A DNA stretch of 64,000 nt from Bradyrhizobium sp. CCBAU 53351 (lineage in GTDB: Bacteria; Pseudomonadota; Alphaproteobacteria; Rhizobiales; Xanthobacteraceae): contig NZ_CP030060.1 of NCBI RefSeq assembly GCF_015291745.1, positions 372,001 to 436,000 on the forward strand, read 5' to 3'. The position numbers and the translations under genes were made by a program. The stretch's first letter is position 1. Each line of letters begins with the position of its first letter. Shown here piece by piece: positions 1 through 8,558 of this stretch. A model generated the notes under the pieces. It saw only the letters and a list, made by a program, of their open reading frames with translations. It was not told the origin of the DNA and made no database searches.

Positions 1-273
1 GCGAGGTATCGGACGCGCACGCTGCAGAGCCGATGGTGCGATCACAGTCGGGCTGAATACGCAGAGCATTCGATTGACCTTCGCGGGCAGTTGGAAGCGA
101 TGATCTATCGGTGGTCCAGTCGCGGGAATACTGCCTTTGATAGCGCTAGTTCGGCGCAGAGACCGAGAGTGGCGCGAGTGCAGGAGACAGCCAGCGGGTC
201 GTTTTACACGCAGGCGATTGATCTCAGTCAGCTTTCGTTGATTTGCACAACCTTCATTTTGGAATATCCGAAA
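1..273. other. Edge stretch with no recognisable gene
   Basis: I see no convincing coding sequence on either strand here. It lies just beyond the point where the PIN toxin fragment (274-375) loses similarity to its family, so the break that truncated the toxin lies at its right-hand border. Confidence 0.4.
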
Positions 274-375
274 TCAGAGCTGCATCAAAATTGTGCTGCC
301 TGAGGCCAGTCTATTTTTGAGGGCACTCGCAAGGGAGCACGCATCGACGAATGCGGTGAAACGATTCGCAAACAA
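274..375 (-). pseudogene. PIN-domain toxin, N-terminal remnant
   Basis: Two bases after the antitoxin stop, a TTG-started frame reads 33 codons to a TGA. It begins LFANRFTAFVDACSLASALK, which I recognise as the start of PIN-domain toxins paired with excisionase-like HTH antitoxins, including the first catalytic Asp (the D of VDAC). After the LK the sequence becomes unlike the family and stops at 274, whereas PIN toxins usually run to roughly 130-190 residues. It lacks the remaining acidic residues and should be inactive. The cause is inferred to be a deletion or rearrangement joining unrelated DNA. Confidence 0.65.
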
Positions 376-377
376 GC

Positions 378-830
378 TTACAGATGCTCCGCGTCCAGCT
401 CGGCGAGATTCGCAAGCGCGTTGCCTCGCTTCTCATCACGCGTGCGCTTATAGGCGAATAGATCCTCTGCCCTAATCCTGCGATGACGCCCCACTGTCAC
501 GTGCTGAATTTCGTTCTTCTCTAGCAGAGAAACCAGAAACGGACGTGAGACATTTAGGATGTCGGCAGCTTGCTGTGTGGTCAACATCTCATGCACAGGC
601 ACAAGGGTCACCGCATCGCCGCGGCCGATGTGCCGAAGCAATTCCATTAAGAGGCTCGACAGGGCCGGCGACAAGGTTATCTCAGCAGCCTTTTGAGCAT
701 CGTCGAGCACGCGTAGCTTGGCATCCCCAGTCGCATGCGACGCGAGTATTTGACGAAGCTGGTTGGCTGCCGCCTTCTCGCTCGCGGAAGGCAGGCGAGT
801 ACCTCCCAGCTCTTCGGCGTAGGCTGGCAT
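378..830 (-). CDS. HTH/excisionase-family DNA-binding antitoxin
   Basis: This 150-residue protein has a central-to-C-terminal MerR/excisionase-type helix-turn-helix (about residues 82-135; the segment [20 protein letters not shown] is typical). The N-terminal half is helical and probably mediates dimerisation or toxin binding. In the family such proteins are antitoxins encoded immediately upstream of a PIN ribonuclease and repress their own operon. Here the partner survives only as a fragment (274-375), leaving an orphan antitoxin. The ATG at 830 is preceded by GAGGAG, but at a long spacing. The family assignment is fairly sure; the antitoxin role is inferred from context. Confidence 0.7.
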   Translation of the reverse strand: MPAYAEELGGTRLPSASEKAAANQLRQILASHATGDAKLRVLDDAQKAAEITLSPALSSLLMELLRHIGRGDAVTLVPVHEMLTTQQAADILNVSRPFLVSLLEKNEIQHVTVGRHRRIRAEDLFAYKRTRDEKRGNALANLAELDAEHL

Positions 831-1491
831 CGTAATCGTTGTTCTCCTCGGTACGGCATTGTATGTAGGCTATATTCGAAATAAACGCAACAAGTGAAAT
901 AAACGAAAATACTGAAGTTCCGGTTGGCTGGGGTCCCCTCCCCGGGGTCAAGTAGCTCAATGCAAGGTGAGACTTTCGGGGCCGCCCCGGATAAGCATGG
1001 AATGCTGCGGAACTGGCCCAGGACCGGGCAACCGCCCGGTGAAGTCCAGAAGTAATTCTGGGCAGAGCCTACGCATAGGGGGAAGGCTGTTTTATCAAGA
1101 CTGATCTTTTTCCGTTCAGCCCCCCGGCCCTGCTCTCACATCCTAACAGGACCGACGGCTTCATCCGCAATGTGGCTCGGCTCTGACCCTCGATACGCAT
1201 CCGAGGGTCGTGCAGTCGGAGCTTGCGCTCGTGCGCTTCTCGTTCCACGCCGATTAAACGGACCTAGCGAGGCATGGCTGGGGAGATCTTCATATTCTTT
1301 CAGCACCTGAGCCCAATCCGCCCCATTGGCGATGACATGGGTAGACAACGGCCAGCCGCGTCGCGGTCGGCTGCGTGGAGTATAACCTATAGCTGTTAGA
1401 ACGGTCTATCTGGACCCTCAACTGATGCTCGCTTGGGCTGCTTGCGCTCTGGCTAATCGAATGACAGGAATAATGAAAGTAAGATCAACCG
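831..1491. other. Intergenic region of about 660 bases
   Basis: No gene is recognisable on either strand. The left part carries the promoter side of the antitoxin gene, the middle (about 930-1095) is rich in perfect short inverted repeats described separately, and the right part leads into the IclR-family gene. Confidence 0.5.
977..1062. other. Array of consecutive perfect hairpins, possible structured RNA
   Basis: Four perfect stem-loops follow one another: 977-989 (CGGGG, loop CCG, CCCCG), 994-1006 (AGCAT, loop GGA, ATGCT), 1024-1041 (ACCGGGC, loop AACC, GCCCGGT) and 1047-1062 (CCAGAA, loop GTAA, TTCTGG; the loop is a GNRA tetraloop). A further weaker one lies at about 1067-1090. The density suggests a folded RNA or a mobile-element remnant. 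I could not match it to tRNA, tmRNA, RNase P RNA, 6S RNA or a group II intron domain V. Confidence 0.4.
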
Positions 1492-2358
1492 ATGAAACGC
1501 CACGACGAACAAATGTCCAACAACGCGAGGACAACCGAACGGGCCTTCAGCGGCCCTCGTTCGGCGCTTCGGGTGATGGATATCCTGCAGGCGTTAGCGG
1601 CCGAACCGGAAGGTCTTACGCTGGCAAAGCTCAGTGACCGCCTAAAACTGCCGAAAACGAGCGTCTTCAGCCTCATGCGCGCGCTCGAAGGCGGGGGATA
1701 TGCTCGCAGCGACAACGGCCACTACATTCTCGGCGATCAAGCGATCAAGCTTGGCGCGAGCCTGGCTCAGGCTCGATCGTTCCCGAAATGTGCGCGTCCC
1801 GTCCTGGAGCGGCTCGCACGAGAGACCGAGGAGACGATCCTGCTCGGTGTCCTCTCCGAGGAGGGCCACGAGATATCTTACGTCGATGTCATCGAATCGG
1901 AAAAGCCGCTGCGCTTTGCGGTCCGCATCGGCAACCGGCGGCCGCTGTATTGTACGGCCGCAGGAAAGGCGATGCTGGCATTCCTACCAGAGAATGTTCA
2001 GACGGCGTATCTGACCCAGACCAAGTTTGTAAAGTTCACGGACGACACATCCTCGAAAGAGGAACTCGTCGCCATGTTCCCCGAAATCCGTCACCGCGGC
2101 GTCGTTGTCGACGCTAATGGTATAATTGATGGCGCCACCGGCATCGCGAGCCCCTGTTTTGACGAGGCCGGCCTCGTCAGCTGCTCGGTGACGATCGCCG
2201 GCCCTACCGCGCGCCTGCTGCTTGCGCGCGAGCACATCGAGCGGCTGACCTTCAAGGCCGCCGAACAGATCTCGCAGATCCTCGGCTATCGCGGCCCATA
2301 TCCGCCGGCAGAAGATTCTGCCGAGCGGGCCGACACCGGCAAGCGGCGCAAGAAATGA
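1492..2358 (+). CDS. IclR-family transcriptional regulator
   Basis: This 288-residue protein has an N-terminal winged helix-turn-helix (about residues 24-85, with LAKLSDRLKLPKTSVFSLMR as helix-turn-helix) and a C-terminal effector-binding domain (about 95-270) with the usual GNRRPLYCTAAGKAMLAFLP segment. IclR proteins bind catabolic promoters and respond to small carboxylates. It converges on the RraA/TRAP operon with only 24 bases between stops, so it probably controls the neighbouring catabolic genes. No strong ribosome site precedes the ATG at 1492; the in-frame ATG at 1513 is an alternative. Confidence 0.88.
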   Translation: MKRHDEQMSNNARTTERAFSGPRSALRVMDILQALAAEPEGLTLAKLSDRLKLPKTSVFSLMRALEGGGYARSDNGHYILGDQAIKLGASLAQARSFPKCARPVLERLARETEETILLGVLSEEGHEISYVDVIESEKPLRFAVRIGNRRPLYCTAAGKAMLAFLPENVQTAYLTQTKFVKFTDDTSSKEELVAMFPEIRHRGVVVDANGIIDGATGIASPCFDEAGLVSCSVTIAGPTARLLLAREHIERLTFKAAEQISQILGYRGPYPPAEDSAERADTGKRRKK

Positions 2359-2382
2359 CCTCGCGCCAGGGACGCCGTCCGG

Positions 2383-3090
2383 TCAGCCGTCAATCCAGAG
2401 AGTATCCCTGATTTCAGCGCCGGCGGCCTGCACGTTCTTGTCCATCTGCAGCAGCTCGAACAACGACGAGCCGGTCTTCAGACGGTCGCGCAGCTCGATC
2501 TCCTTCCGATTGCGCTCCCGTGCGCCCTTCACCGCACGCTCGAGCGAGCGCAGCGGAATCGCGAGCGCCCCGTCATCATCGGCGACGATCACGTCACCGG
2601 GATCCACACGTACGCCGTCGCAAACGATCGGCACGTTCACCGCGCCGGGGCCGCGCTTTTCGGGATGACTGGAGGAGATCGACGTCGACCAGGTCAGCGA
2701 GCCGAGCTCACGCAGCGCAGCGACATCCCGGGCCGGACCATCGACAATGATGCCCGCAATCCCCTTCTGCTTGGCGAAGGTCGCGGCCACGTCGCCCCAC
2801 AACGAGCCGTGCGCGCCACCGCCGTTGACGAGGACGAGCACCTGGCCTCGCTGCGCGACGTTGAGGGCGGCATGGATCATGAGGTTGTCGCCAGGGAAAT
2901 TATACGACGTGACGGCTTGGCCCGCGATCCGCTGGCCTGGCGCGATCGGCCGCATGCGCGAGCTCATGAGCTGCATGCGCCCCTCGACCGGGCCGAGTGC
3001 CTCGTGCAAATCGGAGACCGGATATTTTGCGACCTCGGCCAGGAGGTCTGCCGGGCATTGCGGAATGCGCTTGTAGATGACGGACTGCAT
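2383..3090 (-). CDS. RraA/HMG-aldolase family protein
   Basis: The 235-residue protein belongs to the RraA fold family, which includes 4-hydroxy-4-methyl-2-oxoglutarate/4-carboxy-4-hydroxy-2-oxoadipate aldolases and oxaloacetate decarboxylases. The active-site pattern is visible: a glycine-rich stretch, LWGD at about 97-100, then VDGPARD with the Arg-Asp pair at 121-122 that binds the metal and pyruvate enolate. The ATG at 3090 follows AAAGAGG. It sits downstream of a LigI-like amidohydrolase and TRAP genes, which fits the final cleavage step of a dicarboxylic acid pathway. The substrate is inferred only. Confidence 0.82.
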   Translation of the reverse strand: MQSVIYKRIPQCPADLLAEVAKYPVSDLHEALGPVEGRMQLMSSRMRPIAPGQRIAGQAVTSYNFPGDNLMIHAALNVAQRGQVLVLVNGGGAHGSLWGDVAATFAKQKGIAGIIVDGPARDVAALRELGSLTWSTSISSSHPEKRGPGAVNVPIVCDGVRVDPGDVIVADDDGALAIPLRSLERAVKGARERNRKEIELRDRLKTGSSLFELLQMDKNVQAAGAEIRDTLWIDG

Positions 3091-3205
3091 GTTTCCTCTT
3101 TCTGTAAGCGTTCTTCACGTACGAAGGGTTTTCAAGTTGCCCGGAGCCGCATCCTCGGGTGCTCACACGAGCCGCATCTGCCAACGGTCATGATCGAGCA
3201 TTGCA

Positions 3206-4072
3206 TCAGCCAAATCCGTACAGAGCCGCCGGATTTCGAACCATGATCTTGGTCAGGACGGTTTCGTCGCACCACGAATAAAGCGCCGAAAGGAGATCTG
3301 TCGCGTCAGGGGTCGGTCCATGCGTTGCGGCATGCGGCCAGTCGGTCGCCCACAGCAGACGATCCGGTGCCTCAGCCAATAAGGCTTCGACGAGCGGCTC
3401 GAGCTCGTCATAAGCCGGTGCAGCGGTATTCATGTGATACGGCGCCGAAATCTTCGTCCAGCAATTGCCCGATCGGAGCAGCCGAAGGAGAGCCTGAAAA
3501 GCAGGTTGTTCCGTTCCCTTTTGGGCGTCGGGATCGGCCAGGTGATCGATCACGAAGGGGCACGGCAATTTTTGCAGCCGGTCCTCAAGCGCGACGATGG
3601 AGCGACCGTCGAGCATCAGCGCGACATGCCAGCCCCATCGCCGAATCCGGGATGCAATTCGCTCCAGCTGTGCGAGCGGCAAGCTGCCTGGCCGGGTCGC
3701 AATGAACCTCACGCCTCTCGCGCCCTTGTGGTGTAGCTCGTCGAGTTCTTCGTCCGAGACATCGGGATCGACGACGACAACTGCACGTGTTTCCACGCCT
3801 GCGATTTCGCGCATCGCATCGAGCTGCCGGCTGTTATCCGATCCATAGACGCTGGCCTGGACGATGACGGCACGATCGATGCCAAGCCGCTCGGCCAACG
3901 CCATATAGGCTGCGGGTGTTGCAGCAGGCGGCGCGTAGGTCAGCTCGGTCCGATAGGGATATCGGGCCTCCGGGCCGAAGACATGGAAATGGGTATCGGT
4001 CCGTCCCGGCATGGTCTTGAAACTTGCTTGAGAACTCCGGGTCACCGTTCTTCTTTCTTCTTGGCACGACAT
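3206..4072 (-). CDS. Amidohydrolase, 2-pyrone-4,6-dicarboxylate lactonase-like
   Basis: This 288-residue TIM-barrel hydrolase of the amidohydrolase-2 type resembles LigI. Metal or substrate residues can be seen in DTHFHVFGP (His28 and His30), IDHLAD (His177) and WATDWPHA (Asp244). LigI-type enzymes hydrolyse a cyclic ester of a dicarboxylic acid, usually without a tightly bound metal. The start is uncertain: the ATG at 4072 gives an N-terminal tail, while a GTG at 4045 follows a purine-rich stretch. It lies between the TRAP genes and the RraA-like aldolase, suggesting sequential ring opening and aldol cleavage. Confidence 0.8.
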   Translation of the reverse strand: MSCQEERRTVTRSSQASFKTMPGRTDTHFHVFGPEARYPYRTELTYAPPAATPAAYMALAERLGIDRAVIVQASVYGSDNSRQLDAMREIAGVETRAVVVVDPDVSDEELDELHHKGARGVRFIATRPGSLPLAQLERIASRIRRWGWHVALMLDGRSIVALEDRLQKLPCPFVIDHLADPDAQKGTEQPAFQALLRLLRSGNCWTKISAPYHMNTAAPAYDELEPLVEALLAEAPDRLLWATDWPHAATHGPTPDATDLLSALYSWCDETVLTKIMVRNPAALYGFG

Positions 4073-4109
4073 CGTCGAGACCTTCGACCGCGGCAGACGG
4101 TCCGGAGCC

Positions 4110-5978
4110 TCACTTCCCGATCAGATTTGGCAGCGCGTGCGTAAACCAGGGGACATAGGCGATGAGCAGCACGCCGAGACAGAGCACAACGAGGTACGGC
4201 ACCATCGATCGCGACGCCTGGTCGATGTCCGCGCGTACGACAGCGCAAGCGATATAGAAGCCGATGCCGACAGGCGGCATGAAGACGCCTACGCCGATCG
4301 ACAGGATGATTACCATCGCATAATGAATGGAATCGATGCCGAGTTGATTGGCGATCGGCATCAGGACGGGTGCGAGGATGATGATCGCCGGCAACCCCTC
4401 CAGCAAGGCCCCGACGATGATGATCAGGGCGATCGAACCCAGGAGAAACAGCAACTTGCTGTTGCCGAGCAGCGCGACGACCTGGCTCAGATGCGCGTTC
4501 AGCCCGGCGGCGGTCAACACCCAGCCGAATGCGCCCGCGGCCGCGACGATGAACAGAACCATCCCTGTCAGCCGTCCGGCTTCAATCAGGATTCTGGCGC
4601 ATGCCCTGAGCGTGAGCGCGCGATAGAACACGGATGCGAGGACAAGCCCATACAGCACGGCGATCGAGGACACTTCGGTCGGTGTGGCGAAGCCGAACTT
4701 GATGCCGAGGATCATGATGACCGGCATGCCGAGCGGCAGCAACGCGTCCGTGCCGGCCCTGGCTCGCTCTCCGGCGGTCGCTTTGGGATTGGCGGACAAA
4801 CCGCTGTTGCGGGCGGAAACATAGATCAGCAGCATGAGCATCACGGCAATCACTGCCGCGGGTATCAGACCGGCGACGAACAGCGTGCCGATCGAAACCG
4901 GTGTCACCGTTCCGAGGATCAGCATCGCGATGCTCGGCGGGATCGTCTCGGACATTGCGGCCGATGCCGCCAGCGCCGCGGCGGATTCCTGGGGCTTGTA
5001 GCCCGTTCTTTCAAGCTCTCGCCGCATGACGGATCCTACGGCGACCACGTCGGCCGCTTTCGATCCGGAGATACCCGACACGAGATAGGTCGTGATCACC
5101 ACCACCTGGAGCAGACCGCCACGGAAATGGCCGACCAGCGACATCGCAAAGCGCACGAAGCGCACGCTGATTCCGCCCTGATCCATGATACCGCCGGCGA
5201 GGATGAAGAACGGTAACGCCAGCAGGATGAAGTTGCTGTTGGCGTCGATCATGCTCTGCGCGATCGCGACCAGTGGAATGTCGTTGGCCAGGAGGTAGAT
5301 CAGCGAGCCCGCCATCAGTGCGAAGCCGATCGGCATGCCGATGCCGATCATGGCGAACAGCACGATCAAGAGCGCCACCAGCGAATATCGCGAGCTGAAA
5401 GTCTGTGTGAAGAGGCTGGCATCGGCGAACAGGCAGCCGGCAAGCACGGTAGCGGCGGCAAGCGCGACCAGGAGCGGTCGCCCGCGCTTTGCCAAGAGCC
5501 GCTCGGCGGCGGTCAGGGCGATCAGCAGCAGCCCGAGCCCGAGCGGCACGACCAGGGTGGCGGTCGGCCAACCCGTGATCGGCAGATGCTCGTCGAGACG
5601 GACCATGAACAGCGAGGCGCTGCCCCGGAGGATGGATATCGCCGTCACCAGCACCCCAAGGTCGACCACGCAGCCCAGGACCTGTCGCCAGTGCGGGGTC
5701 AAACGCTTTGTGATGACCTCGATCGAGGCATGTTCGGCGCGCCGATAGGCGATGGCGCCGCCCATGAAGGCAATCACGCTCAGCGACAATTTTGCGGTTT
5801 CGTCCACCGACAGGATGGAGAACGGCGTCACCTCGCGAATCAGCACGGAGAGCAGCGTGATGGCCAGCTGCAACGCCAGCGCGATCGCCACCATGATCTC
5901 GGCGATGGCACCGAGACCAAAGCGCGACAGAGCGTGGCTGTGCCCTGAAGCCGGAACATCACAGACCTGCTCGGTCAT
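4110..5978 (-). CDS. TRAP transporter fused DctQ-DctM membrane subunit
   Basis: This 622-residue membrane protein combines the small DctQ subunit (about residues 1-185, four predicted helices) with the large DctM channel subunit (about 195-615, roughly twelve helices). TRAP transporters import carboxylates with sodium, using a periplasmic binding protein. The ATG at 5978 overlaps the stop of the upstream dctP gene (ATGA), so the two are translationally coupled. The fused form is common in rhizobia. Substrate is unknown; an organic acid or aromatic-derived acid is likely from the neighbouring enzymes. Confidence 0.9.
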   Translation of the reverse strand: MTEQVCDVPASGHSHALSRFGLGAIAEIMVAIALALQLAITLLSVLIREVTPFSILSVDETAKLSLSVIAFMGGAIAYRRAEHASIEVITKRLTPHWRQVLGCVVDLGVLVTAISILRGSASLFMVRLDEHLPITGWPTATLVVPLGLGLLLIALTAAERLLAKRGRPLLVALAAATVLAGCLFADASLFTQTFSSRYSLVALLIVLFAMIGIGMPIGFALMAGSLIYLLANDIPLVAIAQSMIDANSNFILLALPFFILAGGIMDQGGISVRFVRFAMSLVGHFRGGLLQVVVITTYLVSGISGSKAADVVAVGSVMRRELERTGYKPQESAAALAASAAMSETIPPSIAMLILGTVTPVSIGTLFVAGLIPAAVIAVMLMLLIYVSARNSGLSANPKATAGERARAGTDALLPLGMPVIMILGIKFGFATPTEVSSIAVLYGLVLASVFYRALTLRACARILIEAGRLTGMVLFIVAAAGAFGWVLTAAGLNAHLSQVVALLGNSKLLFLLGSIALIIIVGALLEGLPAIIILAPVLMPIANQLGIDSIHYAMVIILSIGVGVFMPPVGIGFYIACAVVRADIDQASRSMVPYLVVLCLGVLLIAYVPWFTHALPNLIGK

Positions 5979-6985
5979 CCCTCGGCGGCTTTCAGCAGTT
6001 TGTCGATGAGCTGCTCGCCCATCGACGTGCGGAACTGAGCGAACACGGGCTCGACCTTTTGCCTGAACGGCGCGTAGTCGACGGGGTTGAACTGGATGCC
6101 GGCATCTTGGCAGGTTTTCTTGGCCGCGGCGGAGGCCTCGACGATCGACTTGCGGGTGTCGTTGCCGAACCGCAGCGCTTCCTCACGCAGGACCTTCAGG
6201 TGCGTCGGATCGAGCTTGTCGAGCTTGAACTTCGAGCCGAGCAGCGCCATCGCGTTGTAGGTGTGATTGGTTTCGGAAACGAATTTCGTCACCTCGTGCA
6301 GCTTGGTCGCGACGACGGAGAGCAGCGGGAATTCGTAGCCGTCGATCGTGTTCTGCGTCAGCGCCAGATACATCTCGGAAACGTCGAGCGACACGGGCTG
6401 GGCGTTGAATGCCTTGGCCATCGCGACGAAGACCGGGCTTTGCTGGATCCTGAACTTCATCCCGGAAAGGTCGTCGGGAGCTCGCACGACCTTTCTGGTG
6501 GTCTCCACCACCCGCCAGCCATTGGTGCTCCAGGCCAGGCCATAGACATTCTTCGGCGCGAGGCTGGCGAAGATCATCTGGCCGATCTCGCCATCGGTCA
6601 CCCTTTCGCCGCTGCGCGCGTCGCGGAACAGGAACGGCAGATCGAGCACCTGCATCATTGGGAAGATGGAGGAGAGGAATCCCGCGGTGTGGTACACGAG
6701 ATCGACCGTCCCGGTCGCAACGCCGGTCGCGATGCTGACACTGGAGCCAAGCTGTCCGCCGGCGAAGATATCGATCTTGACAGCGCCATTGGTGCGTTCG
6801 CCTACCCGGCCCGCAAAGGCTTCCGCCATCTTGTGGTTGGGATGGAGGTTGCTGTCGGGATGAGCGAATTTCAGGGTGACCGCCCCCTGCCCCCGCGCGA
6901 TGTTCGGCGCGAAAAGACCAAGGGCCGGCGCGCCGATGCCCGCGAGCAGCGTCGTCTTCACGAACGCTCTCCGAGTGTGATTCAT
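5975..6985 (-). CDS. TRAP transporter substrate-binding protein, DctP family
   Basis: This periplasmic solute-binding protein of about 336 residues begins with a twin-arginine-like signal (RRAFVKTTLLAGIGAPALGL) and continues with the DctP fold (GAVTLKFAHPDSNLHPNHK and later FRIQQSPVFVAMAKAFNA). It would capture a carboxylate and deliver it to the fused DctQM protein whose start it overlaps. A strong GGAGG precedes both a GTG at 6991 and the ATG at 6985; either could be the start. Export through Tat rather than Sec is suggested by the RR pair but not proven. Confidence 0.9.
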   Translation of the reverse strand: MNHTRRAFVKTTLLAGIGAPALGLFAPNIARGQGAVTLKFAHPDSNLHPNHKMAEAFAGRVGERTNGAVKIDIFAGGQLGSSVSIATGVATGTVDLVYHTAGFLSSIFPMMQVLDLPFLFRDARSGERVTDGEIGQMIFASLAPKNVYGLAWSTNGWRVVETTRKVVRAPDDLSGMKFRIQQSPVFVAMAKAFNAQPVSLDVSEMYLALTQNTIDGYEFPLLSVVATKLHEVTKFVSETNHTYNAMALLGSKFKLDKLDPTHLKVLREEALRFGNDTRKSIVEASAAAKKTCQDAGIQFNPVDYAPFRQKVEPVFAQFRTSMGEQLIDKLLKAAEG

Positions 6986-7054
6986 TGTCACGATCTCCTC
7001 CCTGCTCGTAACGATACTCGTTGGAACGCGGCCAACTCGCGTGGCCGTTGCCGT

Positions 7055-8353
7055 TCAGTTCAGCAAATTTTCGCGGAACGTCTCGCCCTCATATGCGGTG
7101 CGGAACACACCTCGTTTCTGCAGAATTGGGATCACCTGGTCAACGAATTCCTCGACGCTGGAGGGCGTGGTCGTCGGCGTGATATTGAAACCGTGGCACC
7201 CGGTCTCCCGCCAGATCGTCTCGAGCTGATCGGCAACCTGCTCCGGTGTTCCGATCAGTTGCGGCATGCCGACCGCAAGGCCCCAGCGTACCGCCGCCTC
7301 GCGCAGCGTGAAGCGGCGATTCTCGAACGAGGCCGACATGGCCTTCATCAGACCCTGCGATGCCTGCGTCTTCTGCTCCTCGAGCGGCAGATCGAGCTCG
7401 ACTTGGCTGAAATCCACCCCGAGCGAACCGGACAAGCGGCTCAGCGCGGCCTCAAGCGGAATGCGCGCGGCGAATTCGTCGAGCCGGCGCCTCGCCTCCG
7501 CCTCGGAGCTTCCGAGAATCGGCTGCACGCCGAACGTCACCTTGGGCGCGGCCGCGCTCCCCGATGCTGCGCCGAGCTCCTGCATGAAGGTTTTCATGCC
7601 GCCCAGATGCGGTTGAATGGAGAACACCACGTCGGCGTGCTTCTGCGCGAAGCGCTGGCCGCGGCCGGAGGATCCGGCCTGGAACAGCACCGGATGGCCC
7701 TGCCGCGACGGCAAAGCCGGCGGCACCGTATGGCAGCGGAAATACTCGCCCTCGTGATTGATGATGTCCACCTTGGCCGGATCAGCATAGACGCCTGTCG
7801 TCCTGTCGGCCTGGACCGCGCCCTCGCGCACCCCGCTCCAGAGCGCACGACAGACTTCCATATATTCATCGGCGCGATCGTAGCGCTGGTCGTGATCGAG
7901 TTGATTGAGACCGAGTGCACGGTACTCGCCGCGCAGATGGCCAGTGACGATGTTCCAGCCGACCCGACCGCCGCTCATATAGTCGAGCGTCGAGAGCGAG
8001 CGGACCGCCTGATAGGGATGATTGGCCGAAATGGAGAGCGTCACCGCAAGGCCGAGCCGATCGGTGGCGGCGGCGAGTGCACTCAGCAGAACGACCGGAT
8101 CGTGCGGCGGCCAGCACACGCCGTAGCGCACCGCCTCGTCGGAACGCTCCTTGTAGCGGTCGAACACACCCGGCGTATCCGCGAAGAACAGCCCATCGAA
8201 CAGGCCGCGCTCATAGGTCTGCGCAAGCCTCTGCCAGCGCTTCAGGCTTCCCATCGCCTCGAGACGCTGATCGGCGGGATCCGACCAGCTCAGGATCGTG
8301 TGATTGATAGGCGAGTTGATCAGAAACCCGATCAAGTGCATGCCGCCACGCAT
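7055..8353 (-). CDS. LLM-class FMN-dependent monooxygenase (NtaA/SnaA/DszA type)
   Basis: The 432-residue protein has the bacterial luciferase-like barrel of the NtaA/SnaA/DszA group: HLIGFLINSP near the start, an FADTPGV segment, YMSGGRVGWNIVTG in the middle and FNITPTTTPSSVEEFVDQV near the end. These enzymes use FMNH2 from a separate flavin reductase and O2 to oxidise sulfur, nitrogen or carbon sites. I chose the ATG at 8353 because GGAGGGA lies eight bases upstream; a longer frame to 8425 lacks this. It is divergent from the SMP-30 gene. A flavin reductase encoded at 9522 is the likely partner. Confidence 0.87.
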   Translation of the reverse strand: MRGGMHLIGFLINSPINHTILSWSDPADQRLEAMGSLKRWQRLAQTYERGLFDGLFFADTPGVFDRYKERSDEAVRYGVCWPPHDPVVLLSALAAATDRLGLAVTLSISANHPYQAVRSLSTLDYMSGGRVGWNIVTGHLRGEYRALGLNQLDHDQRYDRADEYMEVCRALWSGVREGAVQADRTTGVYADPAKVDIINHEGEYFRCHTVPPALPSRQGHPVLFQAGSSGRGQRFAQKHADVVFSIQPHLGGMKTFMQELGAASGSAAAPKVTFGVQPILGSSEAEARRRLDEFAARIPLEAALSRLSGSLGVDFSQVELDLPLEEQKTQASQGLMKAMSASFENRRFTLREAAVRWGLAVGMPQLIGTPEQVADQLETIWRETGCHGFNITPTTTPSSVEEFVDQVIPILQKRGVFRTAYEGETFRENLLN

Positions 8354-8425
8354 GAAGTCGCTCCCTCCGAAAAGCCGAGCCGCATCGCGCTGGCGCGACG
8401 CCCCGGTTTTTCCTTGCGTTCTCAT

Positions 8426-8558
8426 TTCGGAACGTTATCCTTATATAAGAATAGATAGCCAATCACCACGGCTGTCAAGCCGGTTGCGCTCACGTGTCGT
8501 CACGGAATGCGCGGCTTAACGAGACGCGGATTAACTCCGCGCACGGGAGAACTCGACG
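8426..8558. promoter_or_regulatory. Divergent intergenic region between the monooxygenase and SMP-30 genes
   Basis: This gap separates two divergently transcribed genes and must hold the promoters of both. An AT-rich patch near 8430-8460 is the best candidate core on the minus strand. I could not define a regulator operator. The IclR protein encoded at 1492 is the obvious candidate binder, by inference. Confidence 0.35.

Noticed and set aside
6059..8458. 799-codon plus-strand open frame
   Set aside because: It lies antisense to the dctP and LLM monooxygenase genes, whose families are clear. It is a GC-rich shadow.
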